Shown here piece by piece: positions 25,490-32,702 of a stretch of 35,751 nt of DNA (position 1 is the stretch's first letter; the number at the start of each line of letters is the position of its first letter). The notes below the pieces were generated by a model. That model ran no database searches and was not told the origin of the DNA. It saw only the letters and a list, made by a program, of their open reading frames with translations. Origin of the DNA: Candidatus Methylacidithermus pantelleriae (lineage in GTDB: Bacteria > Verrucomicrobiota > Verrucomicrobiia > Methylacidiphilales > Methylacidiphilaceae); contig NZ_CAJNOB010000015.1 of assembly GCF_905250085.1 (NCBI RefSeq), positions 1 to 35,751 on the forward strand, in the 5' to 3' direction. Made by a program: the position numbers and the translations under genes.

Positions 25490-26269
25490 ATGGAACCGCT
25501 CCCTATTTCTGTCACAATGATCGCTTGTAACGAGGCTCACAATCTTCCCCGTAGCCTCGGAAGTGTTGCAGGTTGGGTCCGGGAGATCATCGTGGTCATT
25601 AATGATTGCACCGACCTAACAGCCGAAGTGGCTCTTTCATTGGGAGCCCGAGTGGAAGAGCGACCCTGGACGTGTCGCAGGGATCAGAAAAATGTGGCTT
25701 TGAGTCTAGCCACCCAACCCTGGATTCTCGCATTGGACGCCGACGAGGAGGTGTCTGCAGAGCTTCGGAAGGACATTTTTCTTTTTTTTCAAGAGGACCA
25801 CCTGCATTGGGACGGAGCGGAATTTCCCCGAAGAACGTGGTTCCTTAACCGATGGATTCTTCATGGAGACTGGTACCCAGATTATAGCCTGCGGCTTTTT
25901 CGCAAGGACCGTGGCACCTGGGGAGGAAGCTCCGAGCATGATCGAGTGCTTCTGGACGGCCGGATCAAGCGCCTTCGAGGTGACCTTCTCCACTACTCTT
26001 TTCCGACCGTGACCGCTAATCTATCGAAAATCGTTACCTTTGCGGAAGCCTTCGGAAGGGAAAAGCTTCAGGAGGGTAAACAGTGGTCGTTGGCCGAAAC
26101 TCTTTTTCGAACATTTTGGAGATTTTTTCGCTCGTACATCCTCCGGCTCGGATTTCTGGATGGCTATCCGGGTTTTTACATTGCCTGGATGACAGCCGTA
26201 GCCACGCTAGTGCGGTATTCCAAGCTCTATGAGCTCCAACGAGCTCGAGCCCCTGAGAAAACCGAATGA
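25490..26269 (+). CDS. GT2 family glycosyltransferase (WaaE/KdtX-like)
   Basis: The protein has about 259 residues from ATG 25490; a TTG at 25466 would add eight residues but has no ribosome binding site. Motifs: ISVTMIACNEAHNLPRSLGS, IIVVINDCTDLTAEVA, DQKNVALSLA, the metal-binding WILALDADEEVS, FLNRWILHGDWYPDYSLRLF and GDLLHYSF. This order matches the WaaE family, which adds glucose to the inner lipopolysaccharide core. A C-terminal segment (ILRLGFLDGYPGFYIAWMTA) is hydrophobic and membrane-associated in this family. It lies opposite the GT2/GT4 pair, and all three likely serve lipopolysaccharide assembly. Confidence 0.9.
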   Translation: MEPLPISVTMIACNEAHNLPRSLGSVAGWVREIIVVINDCTDLTAEVALSLGARVEERPWTCRRDQKNVALSLATQPWILALDADEEVSAELRKDIFLFFQEDHLHWDGAEFPRRTWFLNRWILHGDWYPDYSLRLFRKDRGTWGGSSEHDRVLLDGRIKRLRGDLLHYSFPTVTANLSKIVTFAEAFGREKLQEGKQWSLAETLFRTFWRFFRSYILRLGFLDGYPGFYIAWMTAVATLVRYSKLYELQRARAPEKTE

Positions 26270-26345
26270 GGATGAACAAAACCCAACGAGCTGGAAGAAC
26301 CCCAGGAGTGAAGAGGGCAGACACAGGTGAGAAGGCAAAAAAAAC

Positions 26346-26374
26346 TTGCACCCAAAACGTTCTCCAAGTATGAA
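26346..26374 (+). promoter_or_regulatory. Probable pqqA promoter
   Basis: TTGCAC at 26346-26351 and TATGAA at 26369-26374 are separated by exactly 17 bases, each with four of six consensus bases. They lie about 37 bases before the pqqA start codon, which leaves room for a short leader and the ribosome binding site. Confidence 0.5.
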
Positions 26375-26410
26375 AAGAGTAGCAAGCAAACCTTTCGAAA
26401 GGAGGCGAGT

Positions 26411-26485
26411 ATGGCTTGGGAGAGACCCGACTTTGAGGAAGTGAACCTCTCGATGGAAGTGACCACGTACGTTTTTGTAGCCTAA
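26411..26485 (+). CDS. pqqA: PQQ precursor peptide PqqA
   Basis: This is a 24-residue ribosomal peptide, the raw material for pyrroloquinoline quinone. It opens MAWERPDFEEVNLSMEVTTY and ends VFVA. Glu16 and Tyr20, in E-V-T-T-Y, are the two side chains joined by PqqE with PqqD and later excised. ATG 26411 is preceded by AAAGGAGG at ideal spacing, consistent with the high expression usual for pqqA. A hairpin terminator follows 48 bases after the stop, and pqqB comes next. The match to known PqqA peptides is nearly complete. Confidence 0.96.
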   Translation: MAWERPDFEEVNLSMEVTTYVFVA

Positions 26486-26532
26486 CGGCAACACGCGGAA
26501 CGGTCGGTCGCCGGTTATGCCTTTTTAGAAAA

Positions 26533-26567
26533 AAGGGCGCGCCCGGCGGGCGTGCCCTTGTTTTCTT
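26533..26567 (+). terminator. Terminator/attenuator between pqqA and pqqB
   Basis: A 12-bp GC-rich stem (AAGGGCGCGCCC with GGGCGTGCCCTT, one G-T pair) has a three-base loop and is followed by GTTTTCTT. Its position just after pqqA suggests partial termination, so that pqqA is expressed well above pqqBDE, as known in other PQQ operons. Confidence 0.75.
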
Positions 26568-26585
26568 CACGTTTCAGATCCTTCC

Positions 26586-27461
26586 ATGGAGCTCATCGTC
26601 CTTGGTTCAGCTGCCGGGGGAGGAGTTCCGCAGTGGAACTGCGCGTGTAGCAATTGCCGCCAGGCTCGACTGGATCGGCAGGCGCAGCGCACCCAGAGTT
26701 CCGTGGCTGTTTCCGCCGACCGTAGCCAATGGGTGCTTTGCAATGCCTCCCCAGATGTGCGCGTCCAGCTAGCTCTTGCGGAGGAACTAAGCCCGCAGGA
26801 AGGCGGGCTCCGGGGGACTCCCATCCGGGCGGTCGCCCTTACGGACGCACAGATTGATCATACGGTAGGGCTTTTGAGCTTGAGGGAAGGCTCCCGACTA
26901 GAAGTCATTTGCACACCGGAAGTGGAAAGACTTCTTCGAGAAGACTTTCCCATCTTTCCAACGTTGGAAAAGTATCTTTCGCTTACGATCTGGCACTACC
27001 CTGTGACGATCGGCAATCTTTCCATTGAGGCTCTGGATCTTGAGGGTTCCCCTCCTCCCTATGCAGCAGGCAAGGCAACTTGCGGACAAGTTGTTGCACT
27101 TTCCCTTTTCTCCCCCGAGGGCAAACAAGTGGTCTATGCGCCTGCCCTACCGAAGATCTCACCCGCTTTTGTTTCTTTTGTCTCCGGCGCACACTGCCTT
27201 CTGGTAGATGGTACGTTTTGGTCCGAAAACGAGCTTCCTTCCCTAGGGGTTCATACACGGACCGCCCGGGAAATGGGTCATCTGCCCATAGCCGGGCCCG
27301 AAGGGAGTCTTCGTTGGCTCGCCAAGCTCGAGGTGCCGAAGAAGATATACGTGCACATCAATAACACCAATCCCATTCTGGATCCTCTTTCCAAAGAACG
27401 GGCCCATGTGGAAAGCCAGGGTCTAACCATTGCTTCCGATGGGATGAAGATACGCGTGTAA
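26586..27461 (+). CDS. pqqB: PQQ biosynthesis protein PqqB
   Basis: PqqB is a metallo-beta-lactamase-fold protein acting after peptide cross-linking in PQQ synthesis, proposed to be a tyrosine hydroxylase. The 291 residues are near the usual ~300. The N-terminus VLGSAAGGGVPQWNCACSNC holds three cysteines (19, 21, 24) of the structural zinc site. LTDAQIDHTVGLLSLRE, LLVDGTFWSENEL and MGHLPIAGPEGS are family hallmarks. ATG 26586 has no visible ribosome binding site. It follows the pqqA attenuator and precedes pqqD by 160 bases, where pqqC would usually sit. Confidence 0.96.
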   Translation: MELIVLGSAAGGGVPQWNCACSNCRQARLDRQAQRTQSSVAVSADRSQWVLCNASPDVRVQLALAEELSPQEGGLRGTPIRAVALTDAQIDHTVGLLSLREGSRLEVICTPEVERLLREDFPIFPTLEKYLSLTIWHYPVTIGNLSIEALDLEGSPPPYAAGKATCGQVVALSLFSPEGKQVVYAPALPKISPAFVSFVSGAHCLLVDGTFWSENELPSLGVHTRTAREMGHLPIAGPEGSLRWLAKLEVPKKIYVHINNTNPILDPLSKERAHVESQGLTIASDGMKIRV

Positions 27462-27621
27462 CGGTAACGGTCTTTTAGCTCACAAGGAAAAAACCTCTCT
27501 CCTCCTTTAGTTCCGCCGTTACAATCGGTTGGCGCTTGCCGTTTTCCTTCGGGAATCGTCCCGGTAGTGGAGAAACGACCCAAAAAGCACTAGATTGTAT
27601 GAGAAAAGCTAAGAGAACCAG

Positions 27622-27933
27622 ATGAACCCAGAGGTAGCAGGAATTGTGCCAAAACTTTCTCCGAAAGTTCGCTTGCGATGGGACAACGTGCGGAATCGAC
27701 CCATGCTCCTTTATCCTGAGGGTGTTCTCCTATTAAACCTGACCGGCTATCGCATCCTCCAGCTCTGTAACGGACAGCGTGCTCTGGCAGATATCCTGGC
27801 GGAACTCCAAAAGGAGTTCCCTCCTAGCGACACCATGAAACGCGATGTGCTGGAATTTTTGGAGCGTTTACGCCAGAAACGCTTTATCCTTTGGGAAGAG
27901 GGTGAACAGGCCGAAAAAGCGGAGTCCCCATGA
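27622..27933 (+). CDS. pqqD: PQQ biosynthesis peptide chaperone PqqD
   Basis: PqqD is a RiPP recognition element that binds PqqA and presents it to PqqE. The 103 residues contain PKLSPKVRLRWDNVRNRPMLLYPEG, LNLTGYRILQLCNGQR, and DVLEFLERLRQKRFI, the winged-helix pattern of the family. The stop overlaps the pqqE start as ATGA. A non-coding gap of 160 bases separates it from pqqB, containing only chance open frames. Confidence 0.94.
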   Translation: MNPEVAGIVPKLSPKVRLRWDNVRNRPMLLYPEGVLLLNLTGYRILQLCNGQRALADILAELQKEFPPSDTMKRDVLEFLERLRQKRFILWEEGEQAEKAESP

Positions 27934-29123
27934 ACCAAACCTCGAGCAATGGCTTTGGACCCCCATCGGGGAAGGTTGAGCCTCCGCTTTCGCTTCTGTG
28001 CGAACTTACATACCGGTGTCCCCTCCAATGTCCCTACTGTAGCAACCCGGTTGGTTTTGCGCGTACAGGCGCTGAGCTTTCCACCGAAGAATGGAAGCAT
28101 ACCCTTTCACAAGCGGCCCAACTCGGAGTGGTTCAGGCCCACTTTTCCGGAGGGGAACCCTTGGTCCGCCACGACCTAGTCGAGCTGGTGGAACACGCTC
28201 ACCAACAGGGGCTTTACATCAACCTTAGCACCGGAGGAACCCTTCTTACCCGATCCCTTGTGGCGTCTTTGAAGCAGGCTGGTTTGGATAGCATCCAACT
28301 TTCCCTTCAAGGGGCCGATCCCACCCTTTCCGATGAGATGAGCGGTTCCAAGGGTTCTTTTTCGAAAAAGATCGAAGTTGCTCACTGGATCCACGAAGTG
28401 GGTCTTCCTCTTACGCTCAATGTTGTTTTGCACCGGAGAAATATCGACCAGCTCGAAGCCATCCTTGTTCTTGCGGAACAACTGCACGCAGAACGACTCG
28501 AGCTAGCCAACACCCAGTATTATGGTTGGGCGCTTCTGAACCGGGCGTCTCTTCTTCCAACACGCCTTCAATTGGAACGCGCCCATGCCACCCTAGCAAG
28601 AACGCGGGAACGGCTTCGGGACAAAATGGAGATCCTGTGGGTTCTCCCTGACTACTACGAGACCTATCCCAAACCTTGTCTTGGAGGATGGGCACAAAGA
28701 TTTCTTACGGTGACCCCCGACGGTTTAGCCTTACCCTGCCAGGTAGCGCGACAATTGCCTATGCTGGTCTTTCCCAACGTCAAAGAAAAGACCCTAGAGG
28801 AAATCTGGTTCCATTCCGAAGCTTTCCAAAAGTTTCGCGGCGTCGAATGGATGCCCGAGCCTTGTCGGAGCTGCCCAAGACGCTTCATCGATTTTGGCGG
28901 GTGCCGGTGCCAGGCGTATTTATTGACCGGAGATCCCGCACGAACTGACCCGGTATGCATGTATTCGCCCGATCACTGGTTGATTGAAAAAGCCGTGGAG
29001 GAAGCGCAAGAAAATGGTGAAAAAACGTTGACCTATCGGACCAGGGGGGCATCGCGGCGGTTAACGGCCAACCAGCCGGTCGGGGTAGCTGGCGGGGTTT
29101 GGGAAAAACTGGGAAGCGGGTAG
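27930..29123 (+). CDS. pqqE: PqqA peptide cyclase (radical SAM) PqqE
   Basis: PqqE forms the carbon-carbon bond between Glu16 and Tyr20 of PqqA using S-adenosylmethionine. Of 397 residues, the radical SAM motif is C30-x3-C34-x2-C37 in [23 protein letters not shown] and [16 protein letters not shown] follow. The SPASM-type C-terminal region has cysteines in [33 protein letters not shown] and DPVC for auxiliary iron-sulfur clusters. ATG 27930 has GGAG five bases upstream and overlaps pqqD by four. The C-terminal ~60 residues beyond DPVC are variable. Confidence 0.97.
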   Translation: MNQTSSNGFGPPSGKVEPPLSLLCELTYRCPLQCPYCSNPVGFARTGAELSTEEWKHTLSQAAQLGVVQAHFSGGEPLVRHDLVELVEHAHQQGLYINLSTGGTLLTRSLVASLKQAGLDSIQLSLQGADPTLSDEMSGSKGSFSKKIEVAHWIHEVGLPLTLNVVLHRRNIDQLEAILVLAEQLHAERLELANTQYYGWALLNRASLLPTRLQLERAHATLARTRERLRDKMEILWVLPDYYETYPKPCLGGWAQRFLTVTPDGLALPCQVARQLPMLVFPNVKEKTLEEIWFHSEAFQKFRGVEWMPEPCRSCPRRFIDFGGCRCQAYLLTGDPARTDPVCMYSPDHWLIEKAVEEAQENGEKTLTYRTRGASRRLTANQPVGVAGGVWEKLGSG

Positions 29124-29280
29124 CGATCGATTCTTTTCGCCTGCACCAGCGAGGTTTGGGAGGGAAAATTTCTTTGGGTTCATCTGTGACCAAAGCTATC
29201 GTAGAAAACGCTTTTGCTTCACCGTTCGAATCGAGCCTTGCTCCAAAAGGGGAAGAAAAGGAAGTAACAAGAAGTCTCTA

Positions 29281-31476
29281 ATGAAGTACGTTCTTTTTGT
29301 CTGTACAGGGAACATTTGCCGAAGCCCCATGGCGCTTGGGCTTTTTCGGGATCTGGTTAAGGGACGCACCGACATCGAAGCCGATTCTGCTGGAATTGGA
29401 GCCGTGAGCGGGTTGCCGGCCAGTCCACATGCCATCACGGTTATGGAAGAGATCGGGATTGATATTTCCGATATCCGGAGCAAACCCATTACGGCCGAGC
29501 TGGTCCGGCGGGCTGACTATATCTTTTGCATGAGTTATAGCCAGCTTGACTCCCTCCTGCTTTTGTTCCCGTCCGCTGCCGAAAAGACCTATCTTCTCCG
29601 GGAATTTGAAGAAGATGTCCCGTTAATCGCCCGCGAGATTCCTGATCCTATTGGGGGGTCACTTGAGGTCTACCGGTTTTGCCGTGATCAGATTGCCAAG
29701 GCGCTGCCGAAAGTGGTGGACTTCGTTTTGAGCTCGGAAACAGGCGCGAAGCAGCCAGCTCCTGCGGGAGCCAAGCGGGTTGCCCTAGCCTCGGACCATA
29801 CCGGAATTGCGCTCAAAGAAGTGGTGCGTGATTGGCTCAAGCAAGAGGGGTATGTTGCACATGATCTCGGCCCCTTTTGCCCGGAACCGGTCGACTATCC
29901 GGACTATGCGGGAAAGGTGGGCCGGAATATCCGGGATGGGGAAGCGCAGTGGGGGATTATGATTGGAGAGAATCCCTTCGCTATCGCAGTGGCTGCGAAC
30001 AAGATTTTGGGCGTGCGTGCGGTAGCGGTGGAAGATCCTCAGCAAGCGGAAATGTGTCGACGGGAATTCAATGCCAATCTGCTTTGCTTGCCCTCCCAAT
30101 TACGGCCTTCCAGTAACCTCGACTCCATCCTCCGCCGATGGTTTGCCACACCCTTTTCCCAAGGACCTTACAAACGGCAGGTCCAAAAAATCGAAGCTCT
30201 GGCCAAACTTTCCCATAAGGTTGTTGGTTCGAGCGAGTGGCCACCTTCTCTGGCGGAGGTCGATCAAGAGATCGCGGCCTGTATCGAGCGGGAGGCCCGA
30301 AGACAGAGCGAGAACCTGGAACTCATTGCCTCTGAAAACTTTGCCAGTCGCGCGGTGCAGGAAGCCCAGGGATCGTGTCTTACGAATAAGTACGCCGAGG
30401 GCTACCCCGGGCGACGGTGGTATGGGGGATGTCAGAATGTCGATGAGATCGAGGTCTTAGCCATAGAACGCGCCAAAAAGCTCTTTGGTGCGGAATATGT
30501 GAACGTCCAGCCGCACTCCGGTTCCCAGGCCAACATGGCCGTCTACTTTGCCGTTCTGCAACCTGGCGACACCATTGTCGCCATGGATCTTAGCCATGGT
30601 GGCCATCTAACCCACGGGCATCGAATGAATTTTTCCGGCCGCTTTTTTCAAGTGGTCTCCTATGGAGTCCGACGGGAGGACGAACGGTTAGATTATGAGG
30701 AGATCGAAAAGCTTGCTTTTACCCATCGGCCGAAACTGATTATGGCGGGGGCTTCCGCCTACCCAAGAATCCTTGACTTTGCACGTTTGAGCCAAATTGC
30801 CCAAGCTGTGGGCGCTTACCTTTTTGTCGACATGGCTCATATCGCTGGGTTGGTCGCTGCCGGTCTGCACCCCTCGCCTCTTCCCTATGCGGATTTTGTG
30901 ACCACAACGACGCACAAAACGCTCCGTGGACCCAGAGGGGGTGTGATCTTCGCTAAGGCCAAGTACGCCAAGATCCTCGATGCGCAGGTATTCCCTGGTA
31001 TTCAGGGGGGGCCCCTTCCTCATGTTATCGCTGCCAAAGCGGTTGCTTTTTACGAAGCGCTGCAGCCAAGCTTCAAAGCCTACCAGGAACAAGTAGTCCG
31101 AAACGCCAAGGCGCTGGCCGAGGGCCTGCGCAAGCATGGATACCGCCTCGTGTCGGGGGGAACCGATACCCACCTCCTTTTAGTTGACCTGAGAGCCCAA
31201 GGGATTACGGGGAGACAAGCCCAGGACCTTCTGGACCGGGCCGGGATCACGGTTAACAAAAACGCGATCCCCTTCGACACTCTTCCCCCAGCGCAGGCTG
31301 GAGGAATCCGGCTCGGAACCCCTGCAGTGACCACGAGGGGAATGAAAGAGGAGGAGATGTTTCAAATCGCCGATTGGATCCATGAGGTCTTCCAATCCCA
31401 AGACCAACCCCAAAAGCTGGAAGCCATCCGAAAGGAAGTGTGGGATCTAACGGCTCGCTTCCCTCTTCCATTTTAA
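29281..31476 (+). CDS. glyA: Fusion: LMW phosphatase - degenerate RpiB-like domain - serine hydroxymethyltransferase
   Basis: This is a single 731-residue frame with three domains. Residues 1-150 are a low-molecular-weight protein phosphatase: [10 protein letters not shown] with C8 and R14, and the acid in PDPIGG (D122). Ile12, at the position of Thr11 in arginine phosphatase YwlE, suggests phosphotyrosine specificity. Residues ~166-305 are RpiB-like (SDHTG, VDYPDYA, ANK), but the E. coli CGTGVG segment is GENPFA at 229-234 and His99 is Phe263, so isomerase activity is probably lost. Residues ~320-731 are a complete [35 protein letters not shown] lysine K546 in [29 protein letters not shown] interconverts serine and glycine with tetrahydrofolate. 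The order mirrors the B. subtilis ywlE-ywlF-ywlG-glyA operon. No frameshift is seen. Confidence 0.95.
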   Translation: MKYVLFVCTGNICRSPMALGLFRDLVKGRTDIEADSAGIGAVSGLPASPHAITVMEEIGIDISDIRSKPITAELVRRADYIFCMSYSQLDSLLLLFPSAAEKTYLLREFEEDVPLIAREIPDPIGGSLEVYRFCRDQIAKALPKVVDFVLSSETGAKQPAPAGAKRVALASDHTGIALKEVVRDWLKQEGYVAHDLGPFCPEPVDYPDYAGKVGRNIRDGEAQWGIMIGENPFAIAVAANKILGVRAVAVEDPQQAEMCRREFNANLLCLPSQLRPSSNLDSILRRWFATPFSQGPYKRQVQKIEALAKLSHKVVGSSEWPPSLAEVDQEIAACIEREARRQSENLELIASENFASRAVQEAQGSCLTNKYAEGYPGRRWYGGCQNVDEIEVLAIERAKKLFGAEYVNVQPHSGSQANMAVYFAVLQPGDTIVAMDLSHGGHLTHGHRMNFSGRFFQVVSYGVRREDERLDYEEIEKLAFTHRPKLIMAGASAYPRILDFARLSQIAQAVGAYLFVDMAHIAGLVAAGLHPSPLPYADFVTTTTHKTLRGPRGGVIFAKAKYAKILDAQVFPGIQGGPLPHVIAAKAVAFYEALQPSFKAYQEQVVRNAKALAEGLRKHGYRLVSGGTDTHLLLVDLRAQGITGRQAQDLLDRAGITVNKNAIPFDTLPPAQAGGIRLGTPAVTTRGMKEEEMFQIADWIHEVFQSQDQPQKLEAIRKEVWDLTARFPLPF

Positions 31477-32259
31477 GGTTATTCCTTGCGATCGGGCATA
31501 GGTTTGGGCAGCCTGAGCAAAGGCTCCTAATAAGGCTTTTGAGGCCGGCGATTGCTCCCAGTCTCTTTCTGGGTGCCACTGCACTCCAAAAAGAAACCAG
31601 TCCTCCCGCTGACCCTCCAGAGCTTCCACAACCTGGTCCTCGCTGGCAAAAGCACTTACCCGCAACCCCTGTCCGAGAGCAGAGGGATCGACCGCCTGGT
31701 GATGACTGGAGTTCACTACCCAAGACGAGAAACGTCCTTCTCCAGTAAGGAGCTTCCAGAGCCGGGTCCCCGGTTCCACATCCATCCGGTGGGTTCCCTC
31801 CGAATGGCCCTCGACATGAGAATGCAACTTTCCACCAAGGCACACGTTTAAGGATTGAAGCCCATAACAAACCCCCAATAGAGGAAGCTCCTTGTCCCAA
31901 GCCCATTCAATGAGCCAAGAATCGACCCTTTCTCTCACAAAATCGGGTGACCGGATTTTCTCGGCAGAGGCTCCGGCGCTATACAGCTCTGGATCCCAGT
32001 GCCAGTCGGCTGGGCTCCCCGGGAGGATGAGACCATAGACGCGAGGGCCTGAGAAGCGAGGGAAGGGGATCCTATCGGGCGCAAGCCAAATCGGGGTAAG
32101 CGAAAAAACCCGAAGAACCTCCTCCCAAATGCTCTGAGAACGCGCATTATACTCACTACACGTCGAGTGGGGAATGGGAATCCCAATAGGAAGTGATTGG
32201 CCCGGACTCTTTTCCTTTTGCCCGTGACGACTGGGGAAATGCTCTTCCGTTGGGTGCAT
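31447..32259 (-). CDS. Class I glutamine amidotransferase-like hydrolase (peptidase C26/PuuD type)
   Basis: The 270-residue protein has the nucleophile elbow [17 protein letters not shown] (Cys) and the catalytic His-Glu in [10 protein letters not shown], plus [15 protein letters not shown] and [10 protein letters not shown], which match the gamma-glutamyl-GABA hydrolase PuuD/peptidase C26 family. Such enzymes cleave gamma-glutamyl bonds. ATG 32259 lacks a clear ribosome binding site. The 3' end overlaps the convergent glyA fusion by 30 bases. Polyamine genes lie 13 kb away, so a putrescine role is only a possibility; the substrate is unassigned. Confidence 0.88.
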   Translation of the reverse strand: MHPTEEHFPSRHGQKEKSPGQSLPIGIPIPHSTCSEYNARSQSIWEEVLRVFSLTPIWLAPDRIPFPRFSGPRVYGLILPGSPADWHWDPELYSAGASAEKIRSPDFVRERVDSWLIEWAWDKELPLLGVCYGLQSLNVCLGGKLHSHVEGHSEGTHRMDVEPGTRLWKLLTGEGRFSSWVVNSSHHQAVDPSALGQGLRVSAFASEDQVVEALEGQREDWFLFGVQWHPERDWEQSPASKALLGAFAQAAQTYARSQGITLKWKREASR

Positions 32260-32561
32260 CGAACTGTCCAGGGAAAAATACCCAAGACTCTGACGGACGA
32301 AAAACTAGCTTCAGTCCCTAGCTTGGCCTTCCGCTATCCCTGGTAATCTTGTGCCATTGGTTACTCCAGGAAAATTGCGCAATGCGACCACCCCAAAAGA
32401 AAGTTCCGGCCGCCAGGCAACACCCAGATCTTCTCCCCTGGCTCACGCCGAGAATGTAGTCTTGTTTCCAGAGGATCCTCTTGGGTAAACGGGAACGACC
32501 TCCTAGCGCAAGAGTCCGTCGGGCGACAGTCTTTTCCAAGGGTTTTCTTTTTGCTGGCCAG
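32260..32561. other. Divergent intergenic region before the SRP RNA
   Basis: About 300 bases lie between the amidotransferase start and the SRP RNA promoter. A promoter for the minus-strand gene is expected here but I cannot point to one. Minus-strand open frames are chance readings. Confidence 0.35.
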
Positions 32562-32590
32562 TTGCTCCGGTGCCCTTCTCGGTACATAAT
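32562..32590 (+). promoter_or_regulatory. Probable promoter of the SRP RNA (and dnaX)
   Basis: TTGCTC at 32562-32567 and CATAAT at 32585-32590 are separated by exactly 17 bases. Transcription would start around 32597-32600, exactly where the SRP RNA pairing begins, which strengthens both calls. Confidence 0.6.
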
Positions 32591-32599
32591 GACCAATAA

Positions 32600-32689
32600 G
32601 CCGGAGGTGGCAAAGCGCAGAGCCGGGTAACCCCGCCAGGCCTGAAAGGGAGCAACGGTAACCGGACTCGCGTTGTTGCTGCCTTCGGC
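32600..32689 (+). ncRNA. ffs: Signal recognition particle RNA (4.5S, small bacterial type)
   Basis: The conserved domain IV is unmistakable at about 32631-32660: CCCCGCCAGG, a GAAA-type tetraloop in CTGAAAGG, then GAGCAACGG, the binding site for Ffh. The ends close with a 12-bp helix: GCCGGAGGTGGC at 32600-32611 with GCTGCCTTCGGC at 32678-32689, including wobble pairs. The ~90-base length is typical of the short form. The gene lies just before dnaX-ybaB-recR, its classical position in many bacteria. The 3' end is only 13 bases from the dnaX start. Confidence 0.93.
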
Positions 32690-32702
32690 GTTTTGTGACT
32701 CT

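Noticed and set aside
27462-27621. pqqC hidden between pqqB and pqqD
   Set aside because: The gap is only 160 bases, far too short for PqqC, and none of its frames resembles a PqqC fragment.
29099-29281. 60-codon plus-strand frame between pqqE and the glyA fusion, ending in a TAATG overlap with it
   Set aside because: The overlap is suggestive, but the frame starts inside pqqE, has no domain and no ribosome binding site.
32673-32702. Earlier TTG start for dnaX
   Set aside because: It lies within the 3' strand of the SRP RNA, and ATG 32703 gives the canonical DnaX N-terminus.
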